From JAUIAI01 sp041396585 (GTDB taxonomy: Bacteria > Pseudomonadota > Gammaproteobacteria > Burkholderiales > Burkholderiaceae_E): a DNA stretch of 64,000 bases. The notes beneath the pieces were generated by a model. That model saw only the letters and a program-made list of their open reading frames with translations, was not told the DNA's origin and did no database searches. The DNA is taken from assembly GCA_041396585.1 (NCBI GenBank), contig JAWKYG010000004.1, positions 186,001-250,000 on the forward strand, written 5' to 3'. Positions 41,050-51,203 of this stretch are shown here, one piece after another. Within the stretch, counting starts at the first letter, position 1. Each line of letters opens with the position of its first letter. Made by a program: the position numbers and the translations under genes.

Positions 41050-43942
41050 TTATGCTGCGGTGATCTTGCAGAGGGTGGCCTGGTCTCCTGCATCAGGGTG
41101 ACCGCATCGTAGCCGTAGGTCTGGGCAGTGTTGGAACTCTCGCCCAGTACATAGGGGTCGGCCCCCTTCGGATACTTGGCCCGTAGATCCGCGCCCTCGA
41201 AGTGACCACCGAGTGGAAGGGCATGAATGCCACACCCTCGCCCACCCGCTCGGTGACCATGGCCATCACCTTGACCTTGGCACCCTCGGGGCCCTCGACC
41301 CAGACCTGTTTGCCGTCGCGAATACCCAGGTTGTTCGCGTCTCGCGGATTGATCTCCACGAACATGTCCTGCTGCAGCTCGGCCAGCCACGGATTGGAGC
41401 GGGACTCATCACCACCGCCCTCGTACTCGACCAGACGACCCGAGGTGAGGATGATCGGGTAGTCCTTGGAGAAGTCTTTCTTCTGAATCGAGGCGTACAA
41501 CGTGGGCAGACGATACAGCTTGCGGTCTTCGTAGGTGGGATAGTCGGCCACCAGATCGCGCCGCGGCGTGTACAGCGGCTCGCGGTGCAGCGGGATCGGA
41601 TCGGGGAAGGTCCAGACCACCGCACGCGCCTTGGCATTGCCGAACGGGGCGCAGCCGTGCTTGATGGCCACCCGTTGGATACCGCCGGAGAGATCGGTCT
41701 TCCAGTTGGCCTTGGGCCCGCCCACCTTGTCGATCGCGGCGCGCTCTGAGTCGGTGAGGTCCTTGTCCCAGCCCAGGTCCATGAGCATCTGCATCGTGAA
41801 CTCGGGGTAGCCGTCCTGGATCTCGGCGCCCGGATTCGACACCCCCTCGGCCAGCAGATTCTGGCCATTGCGCTCCACGCCATAACGGGCACGGAAGCAC
41901 AGGCCGCCTTCGGCCACGGGCTTGGACATGTCGTACAGGTTCGGGGTACCGGGGTGCTTCATCTCCGGCGTGCCCCAGCACGGCCATGGCATGCCGTAGT
42001 ACTCGCCATCGTTCGGCCCGCCCACCGCTTGCAGCGTCGTGCGATCGAAGGTGTGCTGATTGGCCATGTGCGCCTTGATCCGCTCGGGCGACTGGCCGGT
42101 GTAGCCGATCGTCCAGAGCCCACGATTGAATTCGCGCGTGATGTCCTCGACGTTCGGCTCGTCGCCGTCCATCTTGATATTGCGGAACAACCGGTCGGCC
42201 CAGCCGAACTTCTTGGCGAACTTGGCGATGATCGTGTGATCGGGCAGGCTCTCGAACAACGGCGCCACCACCTGATCACGCCACTGCAGCGAGCGGTTCG
42301 ATGCGGTGACCGAGCCACGGGTCTCGAACTGCGTGGACGCCGGCAGCAGATAGACACCATCCGTGCGGTCATGCAGCACGGCGGAGACGGTGGGATACGG
42401 GTCGATCACGACCAGCATGTCCAGCTTCTCCATCGCCGTCTTCATTTCCTTCATACGGGTCTGGGAGTTCGGGGCATGTCCCCAGAACACCATCGCCCGC
42501 ACCGGATTCGGCTGATCGGTATTGGCCGGATCTTCGAGCACACCGTCGATCCAGCGGCTGACCGGAATGCCGGTCATGGTCATCAGGTTGTTCTTCTTGC
42601 CGTCCTTGCCCTCGACCGTGGCGAACCGGCCCTTGAGCCAGTCGAGGTCCTCTTCCCAGACGCGCGCCCAGTGCGCCCAGGAACCGGCCGCCAGACCGTA
42701 GTAGCCAGGCAGCGTGTGCGAGAGCACGCCCAGATCGGTGGCGCCCTGAACATTGTCGTGACCACGGAAGATGTTCGTGCCGCCGCCGCTCACGCCCATG
42801 TTGCCCAGCGCCAGCTGCAGGATGCAATAGGCACGGGTGTTATTGCTGCCGTTGGTGTGCTGCGTGCCGCCCATGCACCAGATCACGGTGCCCGGCCGGT
42901 TGTTGGCCAGCGTGCGGGCCACCCGCTTGAGCTGGCTGCCCGGCGTGCCGGTGACCCGCTCGACCTCCTCGGGTGTCCATTTGGCGACTTCGGCGCGGAT
43001 CTGATCCATGCCCCAGACACGGGTACGGATAAATTCCTTGTCTTCCCAGCCGTTCTCGAAGATGTGCCAGAGAATGCCCCAGACCAGCGCCACATCGGTG
43101 CCCGGCCGAAAACGCACGTATTCGTCGGCATGTGCGGCGGTACGCGTGAAGCGCGGATCACAGACGATCAGATCGGCATTGTTGCGCTCCTTGGCGCGCA
43201 GCACGTGCAACAGCGAGACCGGATGCGCCTCCGCCGGATTGCCGCCGATGATGAAGATCGCACGGGAGTTGTGAATGTCGTTGTAGGAGTTGGTCATGGC
43301 GCCATAGCCCCATGTGTTCGCAACCCCGGAAACCGTCGTCGAGTGGCAGATACGCGCCTGGTGATCGACGTTGTTCGTGCCCCAATAGCCCGCGAACTTG
43401 CGGAACAGATAGGCCTGCTCGTTGCTGTGCTTGGCCGAACCGAGCCAGTAGACGCTGTCAGGCCCGCTTTCCTCGCGGATCTTCAGCATCTTGTCGCCGA
43501 TCTCGTTGATGGCCTGATCCCAGCTGATGCGCTTCCACTCGCCACCCTCTTTCTTCATCGGGTACTTGAGGCGGCGCTCGCCATGCGCATGTTCACGCAC
43601 CGACGCGCCCTTGGCGCAATGCGCACCCAGGTTGAACGGGCTGTCCCAGCCCGGCTCCTGGCCGACCCAGACACCATTGGCAACCTCGGCCACCACGGTG
43701 CAACCCACAGAGCAATGGGTACAGACGGACTTGACCGTCTTGACGGCCTCGCCGCCCGGCTTGCCGGCGGCCTGTGCCTGGCGAACCGTACCGCCGGCGC
43801 CACCGATCGCGGCCAGACCAACCGCAGTGAGACCCGATCCTTTCAGGAACGCGCGTCGGTCGACCGACTGGCGTGCCGTTTGATTCAGGATATTCGACCC
43901 TTGGGGGCGTCGCGCAACCCCATTGGACTTTTTCCTAAGCAT
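41050..43942 (-). CDS. formate dehydrogenase alpha subunit, cysteine form (two one-base frameshifts at the C-terminus)
   Basis: A molybdopterin enzyme of about 964 residues. It has a twin-arginine signal (VDRRAFLKGSGLTAVGLAAI), the 4Fe-4S motif CTHCSVGC plus a later Cys in HCAKGAS, and the active-site segment HQARICHSTTVSGVANTWGY in which Cys replaces the selenocysteine of FdnG. Two missing bases, near 41216 and 41080, break the last 55 residues; restoring them gives FGGHFEGADLRAKYPKGADP and the end ATLCKITAA. The ATG at 43942 has AAGGAAG upstream. It is exported folded by Tat and oxidises formate in the periplasm. Confidence 0.9.
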
Positions 43943-44038
43943 TTTTCTTCCTTGGTGCAGCAACTGCTGCAGGGATTCGTGCAACCGGTCTTCAGGGCGT
44001 CACGCAACCTTGGACCGGACCAACAGCCCTCGAACTCC

Positions 44039-44239
44039 TCAGAATTTGGCGCTGTCGTAGTAGGCGCGGGTATGCGCGGTGTCCTGCAAGCGATTCGACG
44101 TGGGGTCGGGCAGCGGCGCGGCCTGCGCCTGCCCGGATGCGATCGCACCGGCGGCGGCCACTGCAGCCGGCGCCGACAAGGCCACCGTCTTCAGAAAGCC
44201 CCGGCGCTCGGACGAGCCACCCTGCTTGTTGTTGTTCAT
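44039..44239 (-). CDS. small Tat-signal protein of formate dehydrogenase operons
   Basis: A 66-residue protein: a twin-arginine signal (SSERRGFLKTVALSAPAAVA) followed by a short mature part (DPTSNRLQDTAHTRAYYDSA). It matches the small formate dehydrogenase region Tat target found immediately upstream of the alpha subunit in many Proteobacteria. Its role is unknown; co-export with the alpha subunit is likely. Confidence 0.85.
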   Translation of the reverse strand: MNNNKQGGSSERRGFLKTVALSAPAAVAAAGAIASGQAQAAPLPDPTSNRLQDTAHTRAYYDSAKF

Positions 44240-44293
44240 TTGACGTCTTCCTCCTGTTGCGGCATCAGGCCGCCTGGTTTGAACAGCCCTGCC

Positions 44294-44902
44294 CTAGACA
44301 GCCAGCAGTCTGAAAGCCTCGCGCTCGATTTCCATGAAACTACGGCCCAGCGCACCGACCGCAGCATAAAAGACCGAACTCTCGGTAGCGGCCAGATCAC
44401 TGAAAAAGTGCTCTGCCCATGCCTCGATGTGGCTCTCGAAAAAGGCGCGTTGATCGGTCAATGAGGCCACCTGACCGAAACGGCCGATGATCAGCCCGCC
44501 CATGATCTCCATCAGCGAGGCAATATTGTCTTCGGGTTCGTGCTTGCCCTCGGCCCGCTCGATGCCCAGGGTGGCCATGTCGGCACGCAGCTTTGCCAGC
44601 GGTTTCTCGTTGAGAAAGCCGGTCAGGTAATAACTGGCGTAGGGGAGATGCTCGCCCCGGCCCAGGCCGATGAACAGGGTGGTGAACTCACGCTCGGTGA
44701 TCTCGGGCGTGGTGACCCTCGCCAGGCGGGCCAGCTTGGCGAGCGCATTGCCGATGGGCGAATCGTCGGGCGAGAGGGCGGCCAGGCGTGACAAGGTTGA
44801 AGCATCGGCCGGCTTGGCCAGCAGAAGGCTCAGAAAATCATAGAGATCTGCGCGGGCGCGATCTTCAGGATCGATGATGTGAACCTTGTGAACTGCCGAC
44901 AT
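44294..44902 (-). CDS. TorD-family molybdoenzyme chaperone
   Basis: A 202-residue all-helical protein of the TorD/DmsD type, with the family region FTTLFIGLGRGEHLPYASYY (variant of the usual EFxxLF...PxxSxY). Such chaperones bind the Tat signal of a specific molybdoenzyme and assist cofactor insertion. Its position between DUF3306 and the small Tat protein makes the formate dehydrogenase alpha subunit the obvious client. Confidence 0.85.
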   Translation of the reverse strand: MSAVHKVHIIDPEDRARADLYDFLSLLLAKPADASTLSRLAALSPDDSPIGNALAKLARLARVTTPEITEREFTTLFIGLGRGEHLPYASYYLTGFLNEKPLAKLRADMATLGIERAEGKHEPEDNIASLMEIMGGLIIGRFGQVASLTDQRAFFESHIEAWAEHFFSDLAATESSVFYAAVGALGRSFMEIEREAFRLLAV

Positions 44903-44922
44903 GGAGCCTCTCGTGGGCGGGA

Positions 44923-45756
44923 TCAGCTGAATCGCATGCGTCTGCGAACCGGCGGCTGGACTTGTGGGTCTGCCGAGCCCGGTTCAGCGTCCCGGATGCC
45001 GATGATTTCATCATCCAAAAAACCATCGGCGAAATTGCCTCTGACGGCAGTGTGCATCGGCTCGACACCAATGGTCAATCTTACCTGCGTAGTCTGGCCG
45101 GCATTGGCAACGCTCTCGGCTGCCACGGCCGGCCCGTTCACGGGCTCGCCGGACTGGAGTTCAGGCACCGCAGCGGCTTCGCCGGCCGTTGCATCGGCCG
45201 TTGCATCGGCCGGGCTGCCATCGGCGCGCATGCCGTCGCCGGGCCCGCCGCCGGCCGGCGCGCCCGCGGCCGGCATCTCGGCAGCGGGATCATCCACGCC
45301 GGGCGTCAGGCCCGCACTGTGGCTGGCCGCCTGAGCGGCCGCCCTTTCCTGCTCGGCCATGCGGGTGACATGCTCGAGCATGCCCTTGCCGACCAGATAG
45401 GTGGTGCGCAAATCGGGGATGACGGTGGCGGCATCGGTGAAGTCTTCGCCGTAATCGACCAGACCGTCGAGATTGGCCAGCACCGGGTTCACCGACCACA
45501 AACGACGCAGGGCACGCCGACGCAGCCGCTCGGGCACGACCCGTTGCATGAACGGCTTGAAGTCATCGCCCTCATTCAGAACATCGGGATCGGGCAGACC
45601 CAGCTCCTGGAGGATTTCATCATCGGTTTTTTGTTCGAGCGAGGCCGTGCGCTCGGCGATCGCGCCAGCTTCGCGCTCGGCCTCGACCCGATCGCGCTCG
45701 CGGCGTACCGCGGCCCGGCGTCGGCTCCAGAAATCGCCCTCCCCGTCCCGGCTCAT
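44923..45756 (-). CDS. DUF3306 family formate dehydrogenase accessory protein
   Basis: A 277-residue DUF3306 protein. The conserved N-terminal part reads GDFWSRRRAAVRRERDRVEA, DDEILQELGLPDPDVL and FMQRVVPERLRRRALRRLWS. The C-terminal half is an Ala/Gly/Pro-rich low-complexity linker with ADATADATA-like short repeats, then a basic end (PPVRRRMRFS). The family is restricted to formate dehydrogenase clusters; function unknown. It overlaps the DUF3305 gene by 4 bp. Confidence 0.87.
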   Translation of the reverse strand: MSRDGEGDFWSRRRAAVRRERDRVEAEREAGAIAERTASLEQKTDDEILQELGLPDPDVLNEGDDFKPFMQRVVPERLRRRALRRLWSVNPVLANLDGLVDYGEDFTDAATVIPDLRTTYLVGKGMLEHVTRMAEQERAAAQAASHSAGLTPGVDDPAAEMPAAGAPAGGGPGDGMRADGSPADATADATAGEAAAVPELQSGEPVNGPAVAAESVANAGQTTQVRLTIGVEPMHTAVRGNFADGFLDDEIIGIRDAEPGSADPQVQPPVRRRMRFS

Positions 45757-46364
45757 TGCAGCCGCCCCTTGCGCCGCCCCCCGGGCGCACGATAGACGTC
45801 ACTGAGCTGGCTGATGCGCTGATCGCCGATGCCGCTCTCCTGGAGATCGACGCGCTTCTTGTCGCGCCTGCGCTTCACGAAGGGCTCATGCTCGTGATGG
45901 CGGTCGATGAAATCCTGCACCCAGGCCGCGAGCCCGGGCGGCATCGGCACCTTCTCGACGATCTCTTCGCCGGTGTCTGCGTAGTCCTGTCCCTCGAAGG
46001 GCGACGCGGTCACCGTGACCACCTCGAGCGGATCGTCGCTCTCGGGATCCGAATTCTCGCGCAGCACCACATAGACGCAGGGCACGGCCTCGGCAAGCGC
46101 GGTCAGATAGGCCTCGGTATCGGTTCGGTACAAATCCAGGCTGACCGTGGCGGCATGGTATTCGACCGCCTCGCCCTCGCGACGCATCACCTGCCAGCGC
46201 GCGGGCGCCGCGCCGGGCAGCACCGAAACCGCCTGCCAGACCCACTTGGCCCAGCGGGTGACGCCCGGCAGCCGCCGCACGACCACACCCAAGGGCATCG
46301 ACTGTGACCTTTCCTGGGACAAGCTCCCCGCCTCCACCACCGGCCCGACCCGGATGACCGGCAT
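45753..46364 (-). CDS. DUF3305 family formate dehydrogenase accessory protein
   Basis: About 203 residues. The conserved DUF3305 region is MPLGVVVRRLPGVTRWAKWV, then WQVMRREGEAVEYHAATVSL, LYRTDTEAYLTAL and EIVEKVPMPPGLAAWVQDFI. The frame is open further upstream, but MPVIRVGPVVEAGS at 46364 is the first start that leaves room for a promoter before the divergent ferredoxin gene; the inner ATG near 46295 (MPLGVV) is also possible. It heads the formate dehydrogenase operon. Confidence 0.82.
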   Translation of the reverse strand: MPVIRVGPVVEAGSLSQERSQSMPLGVVVRRLPGVTRWAKWVWQAVSVLPGAAPARWQVMRREGEAVEYHAATVSLDLYRTDTEAYLTALAEAVPCVYVVLRENSDPESDDPLEVVTVTASPFEGQDYADTGEEIVEKVPMPPGLAAWVQDFIDRHHEHEPFVKRRRDKKRVDLQESGIGDQRISQLSDVYRAPGGRRKGRLQ

Positions 46365-46573
46365 CGGAGCCGCGCGATTATTGATCGACTCGCCGAAACG
46401 CCGCGACAGGCCGGCAAGGCCACCCGTTGCGAACACTGACGCTATGGTACTTTGGCGCGGGCCGGCCCAGGCAAACGTCGCGAGCTTGAAGCTGGCAGCA
46501 TACTCACGACGCCAGAGCCGGCATGCACTGCCTGCCATTGCGCCGGGCGTCTACTGATCGGATACGAGACTCG

Positions 46574-48544
46574 ATGGCCACGACCCAACTGATTGTGTGC
46601 AGCTGCCTGGATAGCCAGACGATCGATCGCGCGGGGCTTGCCCGGGCGACCGGTCTGGCGTGCTCCGAAGTGCATCGGGAGCTGTGCGGCAAGGAGGCCG
46701 GCATTGCCCGGCGGGCGATCGCCGAGGGCGGCGCGATCATCGCCTGTCGGCAGGAGCAGGCGTTCTTCGAGGAACTGGCCGATGAACTCGAGGCGCCCGC
46801 ACCGGCGCTGGTCGATATCCGCGATCGCGCCGGATGGAGCGGAGATACCCGCCCGGTCACCGCCAAGATGGCGGCGCTGGTGGCCGACGCGATGCTCGAA
46901 CAACCGCCCACCAAGACAATCGATGTCGAATCCGCGGGCGTGTGTCTGATCATCGGCGAGCCCGAAACCGCGCTGGGCGCGGCCCGCCATCTGTGCGCGC
47001 AGCTGAGCGTGACCGTCTTGCTCGCTCCGGGCAGCGCGCCCGATCTCGATGATGATCGGCGCTTCGATGTCGTGCTCGGCCGGCTGCGTTCGGCCAAGGG
47101 GGCGCTGGGCGCATTCGAGGTGGTGCTCGACGGGTTCCAGGAGCGCATTGCCGGCGGCCGGGGCGCGCCGGCGTTCACCGAGCCGCGCGACGGCGCGCGC
47201 TCCGATTGCGATCTGATCCTCGATCTCTCGGGCGGTCAGCCTCTGTTCGCGGCATCGGCCCGGCGCGACGGCTATCTGCGCGCCGATCCCGGGAACCGGG
47301 ATGCGCTGCTGGGCGCGATCCTCGAGGCCTCGCAAAGCATTGGCGTGTTCGAGAAGCCGCTCCATGTGCGCACCGAGCCGAGTCTTTGCGCACATTCGCG
47401 CGCCCGCCAAACCGGCTGCACACGCTGCCTGGATCACTGCCCCACCGGCGCGATCACGGCGGTCGGCGACCATGTCGCGGTCGACCCGATGATCTGCGCC
47501 GGCTGTGGCAACTGCTCGGCGGTCTGCCCCTCGGGCGCGATCAGTTACGACGCGCCGCCGGTGCAGACGGTCTTCGACCGCCTGCGGACCATGGCGGGCG
47601 CCTGGCGTGAGCTCGAAAGCGACCCGCCGCGCCTGCTCGTGCACGATGCGGAACACGGCGCCGAACTGATCCGGCTGTCGGCCCGCTACGGCCGCGGCCT
47701 GCCTGCCGACATGATTCCGATCGAAGTGTCGGCGCTGGCCGCCTTCGGCCATGCCGAGGCCCTGGCCGCGCTGGGTGCGGGCTTTGCCGATGTCACCATC
47801 CTGCTCTCGCCAAAGACCGAGCGCGAGGGGTTGCCCTATCAGGTGGAACTGGCCAATGCGCTGGCCGGCCGCGCCGCGATCCGGCTGATCGAACCCGCTG
47901 AGCCGGATGCCATGGAGGCATCGGTCTGGCCGGCGGGCGGCACTTCGGCGCTGACCGAACCCGTGCTGGCGATGGGCTCGCGGCGTCAGGTGACGCGGCT
48001 GGTTGCCAAGGCGCTGAACGAGACCGGCGCGATCCTGCCTTTGCCAGCGGGGGCCCCTTACGGTGCGTTGGCTGTCGATGTCCAGGCCTGCTCGCTATGT
48101 CTGTCCTGTGTCTCGCTCTGCCCGTCGGGCGCCTTGGCCGACAACCCCGATCGGCCCCAGCTGCGCTTTCAGGAAGAGGCCTGCCTGCAGTGCGGACTGT
48201 GCGCAAACGTATGCCCGGAACGTGCGATCACGCTCATGCCACGGATGAACCTCACCGACCAGGCGCTCTCGCAAGTCGTGCTGCACGAGGAAGAGCCGTT
48301 CGCCTGCGTCGAGTGTGGCAAGCCCTTCGGGGTGCGCTCCACGATCATGCGTGTGACCGAGAAGCTCGCCGGCAAGCATGCGATGTTCAGCCAGCCGAAC
48401 TCGATCCGCATGATCCAGATGTGCGACGACTGCCGGGTCAAGGCGGTGTTCCAGGCCGAGAACAATCCGTTCGCGGCCGGCGAGCGCCCGCGGGTACGCA
48501 CCACGGCCGATTACCTGCCCCCGGACAAAACCCGCAAACACTGA
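46574..48544 (+). CDS. multi-cluster 4Fe-4S ferredoxin-like protein of the formate dehydrogenase locus
   Basis: A 656-residue protein. The N-terminal 270 residues are an NAD(P)-free, HdrA-like or heterodisulfide-type region beginning MATTQLIVCSCLDSQTIDRA. Two dicluster ferredoxin modules follow: CTRCLDHCPTGAI with CAGCGNCSAVCPSGAI, and CSLCLSCVSLCPSGAL with CLQCGLCANVCPERAI. A C-terminal zinc-type site is CVECGKPFG paired with CDDCRVKAVF. It is divergent from DUF3305, and its close homologues accompany formate dehydrogenase genes. It probably moves electrons or sulfur in cofactor maturation; the exact role is unknown. Confidence 0.85.
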   Translation: MATTQLIVCSCLDSQTIDRAGLARATGLACSEVHRELCGKEAGIARRAIAEGGAIIACRQEQAFFEELADELEAPAPALVDIRDRAGWSGDTRPVTAKMAALVADAMLEQPPTKTIDVESAGVCLIIGEPETALGAARHLCAQLSVTVLLAPGSAPDLDDDRRFDVVLGRLRSAKGALGAFEVVLDGFQERIAGGRGAPAFTEPRDGARSDCDLILDLSGGQPLFAASARRDGYLRADPGNRDALLGAILEASQSIGVFEKPLHVRTEPSLCAHSRARQTGCTRCLDHCPTGAITAVGDHVAVDPMICAGCGNCSAVCPSGAISYDAPPVQTVFDRLRTMAGAWRELESDPPRLLVHDAEHGAELIRLSARYGRGLPADMIPIEVSALAAFGHAEALAALGAGFADVTILLSPKTEREGLPYQVELANALAGRAAIRLIEPAEPDAMEASVWPAGGTSALTEPVLAMGSRRQVTRLVAKALNETGAILPLPAGAPYGALAVDVQACSLCLSCVSLCPSGALADNPDRPQLRFQEEACLQCGLCANVCPERAITLMPRMNLTDQALSQVVLHEEEPFACVECGKPFGVRSTIMRVTEKLAGKHAMFSQPNSIRMIQMCDDCRVKAVFQAENNPFAAGERPRVRTTADYLPPDKTRKH

Positions 48545-48615
48545 GACGGCCGCACCGGGGCCGCCCCGGACGCCAATGCGGCACTACGGAACGGGGGGGC
48601 TCGAATTGTTCTAGT

Positions 48616-48636
48616 GCCCCGGCCCTGCGCCGGGGC
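48616..48636. terminator. hairpin between convergent ferredoxin and FAD-oxidase genes
   Basis: GCCCCGGC, loop CCTGC, GCCGGGGC: a perfect 8-bp stem in the 167-bp gap between two convergent stop codons. It could end transcription from either side. Confidence 0.5.
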
Positions 48637-48711
48637 GGCCGCACCGGATTCGCAGCCCGATCCGTCGGTTGCTCTCCGACAGGCAGGCGCTGTATCGCGC
48701 GCGCCGATGAT

Positions 48712-50145
48712 TCACTCGTCAGCAAGGCCTGGCAGCAGGAGCACACCCGGGTTGAGCAGATTGGCCGGATCGAGCGTCGACTTCAACGCCCTCATGAGAC
48801 GCACTTCGACATCGGACTTCTGTCCTCGAAGCCTGAGCAGATTCTCTACACCCACCCCATGCTCTGCGCAGATCGAACCGGAGAATGCCCAGATCAGATT
48901 GTCGACTGCGGCGGTGATCCGCATCACGACTTGCTCGAGTACCTCTGGATCGACGTCGCACCGCGGCCATGCCGACATGTGCAGATTGCCATCACCGACA
49001 TGGCCGAAGGCAATGACCTGCGCCAGTGGATCGATCTCGCCAACGGCCCGGACAACCTGATCGAGGAATTCCGGAATGACATCCAAGGGCACGGAGGCAT
49101 CCCATTTGACCATGCGTCCGCGCAGATATCTGAACGGGATCATCTCGTGGCGAATGGCCCAGATCGCATTTTCTTGCTGCACGGACTGCGTGGCGATGGC
49201 CTCACCCAGGAAGCCATCGCGCAGGCCGGCTTCGTAAAACGCTTCCAACTGGCTTTCCACAGGGCCTGAACCCCCGACCTTCATCAGGATGTACCAGGGC
49301 GAACGCTCCGTGAGTGGAAACGAGAGTGCGCTCTGAGTATCGACGATGCGATCGACCATACCGCCGTGGATCAGCTCGAACGCCGAAAGATTGTCGCCGC
49401 AGACATCGCGGGCCAGCGCGAACACCTGTGGCAGGCGATGCAGTTGCGGCAGACTCGCGAACATCGATTGCGCATGTCGCGGTCTGGGGTGCAAACGCAG
49501 CACCGCCTTGGTGATGATGCCCAGTGTGCCCTCGGCGCCGATGAACATATGCTTCAGATCGTAGCCCGAGGCGTCCTTGCGCAGGGATCGCAAACCATTC
49601 CAGATGGTGCCGTCGGCCAATACGACCTCCAAGCCGAGCACCTGCTCGCGCGTGTTGCCATAGCGCAGAACATTCAATCCGCCGGCATTGGTGGAGATCG
49701 CCCCACCCAGGCTGGCCGACCCGATCGCCCCCCATTCCAGAGATAGCAGTCGATCCACTGCCTCGACGGCAGCGTGGATCGACTGGATCACGCATCCGGC
49801 CTCGGCGGTCACCGTGAAACGCAGAGGATCGACCGCCAGAACCCGATTCATACGCGACAATGAAAGCACGATGCACGAGTTCTCGCTCCTTGGCACCGAT
49901 CCGCCGCTGAGGCTGGTATTGCCACCTTGCGCAACCATCGGCAACCCGGCCTGCGCGCACACCCGAACCACAGCAGCCACCTGCTCCGTGCTTTCGGGAC
50001 GCACGACAGCCACCGGCCGCGCACCGAAAGTCTCGCGGGTATCGATGCCATAGCGCTCGGCCTGCGGCCCGACCAGTACGCCAACCGCACCGAGCAGTTC
50101 GCGAAGATGATCCAGCACAGCTTCGCGTGACGTTCCCTGATTCAA
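48712..50145 (-). CDS. FAD-linked oxidase, GlcD/D-2-hydroxyacid dehydrogenase type
   Basis: A 477-residue flavoprotein of the VAO/PCMH family. The FAD-binding part has GLPMVAQGGNTSLSGGSVPR and IGSASLGGAISTNAGGLNVL, and the C-terminal part has IAFGHVGDGNLHMS and FSGSICAEHGVGVENLLRLR. It oxidises a D-2-hydroxyacid such as glycolate, D-lactate or 2-hydroxyglutarate. The start is a TTG that overlaps the TGA of the oxygenase gene (TTGA), with AGGAGAA upstream, so the two genes are translationally coupled. Confidence 0.88.
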   Translation of the reverse strand: MNQGTSREAVLDHLRELLGAVGVLVGPQAERYGIDTRETFGARPVAVVRPESTEQVAAVVRVCAQAGLPMVAQGGNTSLSGGSVPRSENSCIVLSLSRMNRVLAVDPLRFTVTAEAGCVIQSIHAAVEAVDRLLSLEWGAIGSASLGGAISTNAGGLNVLRYGNTREQVLGLEVVLADGTIWNGLRSLRKDASGYDLKHMFIGAEGTLGIITKAVLRLHPRPRHAQSMFASLPQLHRLPQVFALARDVCGDNLSAFELIHGGMVDRIVDTQSALSFPLTERSPWYILMKVGGSGPVESQLEAFYEAGLRDGFLGEAIATQSVQQENAIWAIRHEMIPFRYLRGRMVKWDASVPLDVIPEFLDQVVRAVGEIDPLAQVIAFGHVGDGNLHMSAWPRCDVDPEVLEQVVMRITAAVDNLIWAFSGSICAEHGVGVENLLRLRGQKSDVEVRLMRALKSTLDPANLLNPGVLLLPGLADE

Positions 50146-51203
50146 ATCGATTCTCCTGGCCTAAGCGCCGCAACCGGCGAATCGGCGGGTTTCAGCTTCA
50201 CATGGTCGCCGCGCCCGTACTGCGCGAAGTTGCGCCGATTGCGCGCCGCGATGTGCTCCCCGGCCGTGAGTCTTTCATCGGCGCAGGCAAAGCCCAGAGC
50301 GGCCGGGTCGATCAATGCCGTGCTGCGCGGATCGAAGAACACGGGGATCGAATAGCGGGCGAGGCCAGACCGGTTGATCACCCGGTGGCGGGTGGATCGC
50401 AGCGCGCCGGCGGTCCAACGCTGGAGCAGATCACCGATGTTGCAGACGAAGGTGTTCTCGATCGGCGGTGCCTCGATCCAGTCGCCGTCGGCATGCTGGA
50501 TCTGCAGGCCGCCGCGGTCATCCTGCGCCAACAGCGTGAGCGCGCCAAAGTCGGTATGCGCGGCCGCGCCGAAGCGGTGTTCCTGCCGGTCGAGAGGACC
50601 GGACGGCGGGTAATAGACCAGTTGCCCGCGCGCCAGGGGCTTGTCGTAGTGCGCGATGAAGAAATCCCGTGGCGCTCCCAGACCCACCGCGATCGCGCTC
50701 ATCAACCTGTGACCGAGCGCCACGACCTGCAGATAGTAGGCGGTGATCGCATCGCGCAGCCAGGGCGCGCCGGCCTGCGGCCAGCGGTTCGGTGCCACCA
50801 TCGGTACGCCGGCCAGAACATCGGGATCGTCGGCGGCCACCTCCCAGCCCCAGAAGAAGACCTCCTTGGCATCGTGGGTGAGCGAGCCCTCCAGGCGGGC
50901 CATGCCCTGCGCCATCCAGCCGCGCTGGTCGTCCCCGACCGCCACCAGGCGTTTGACCTCGGCCGGTAACTCGAAAAACCGCCTGGCCGCCTCGAAAGCC
51001 TGGTGGCGCAGCAGCGGATCGACGCCGTGGCCGCTCACATAGAAGAAGCCAAGCTCGCGCGCGCTGGCGACCAAGGAAGCGCCGATCCTGGCCAACGCAT
51101 CCTCGCCCGATTCGAGCGCGCCGACATCGATGACAGGGATATCCCGGCAGGCGCTCGGGCGCGCATAGGCGTAGTCGCTCATGGTGGCTGCGGACCAGCT
51201 CAT
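50142..51203 (-). CDS. 2-oxoglutarate/Fe(II) oxygenase, isopenicillin N synthase-like
   Basis: A 353-residue oxygenase. The N-terminal DIOX_N region is RDIPVIDVGALESGEDALAR and GFFYVSGHGVD. The iron ligands are His and Asp in AAAHTDFGALTLL and a distal His in STRHRVINRSG; the 2-oxoglutarate Arg is expected in ARYSIPVFFDP. The start overlaps the upstream cytochrome-fusion gene by 4 bp and the end overlaps the FAD-oxidase gene by 4 bp. Substrate unknown. Coupling to an FAD 2-hydroxyacid oxidase suggests consecutive oxidation of one small molecule (inference). Confidence 0.88.
   Translation of the reverse strand: MSWSAATMSDYAYARPSACRDIPVIDVGALESGEDALARIGASLVASARELGFFYVSGHGVDPLLRHQAFEAARRFFELPAEVKRLVAVGDDQRGWMAQGMARLEGSLTHDAKEVFFWGWEVAADDPDVLAGVPMVAPNRWPQAGAPWLRDAITAYYLQVVALGHRLMSAIAVGLGAPRDFFIAHYDKPLARGQLVYYPPSGPLDRQEHRFGAAAHTDFGALTLLAQDDRGGLQIQHADGDWIEAPPIENTFVCNIGDLLQRWTAGALRSTRHRVINRSGLARYSIPVFFDPRSTALIDPAALGFACADERLTAGEHIAARNRRNFAQYGRGDHVKLKPADSPVAALRPGESI

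Noticed and set aside
41954..44464. An 836-codon open frame antisense to the formate dehydrogenase alpha gene
   Set aside because: Shadow frame in GC-rich coding DNA; the minus-strand molybdoenzyme is unmistakable.
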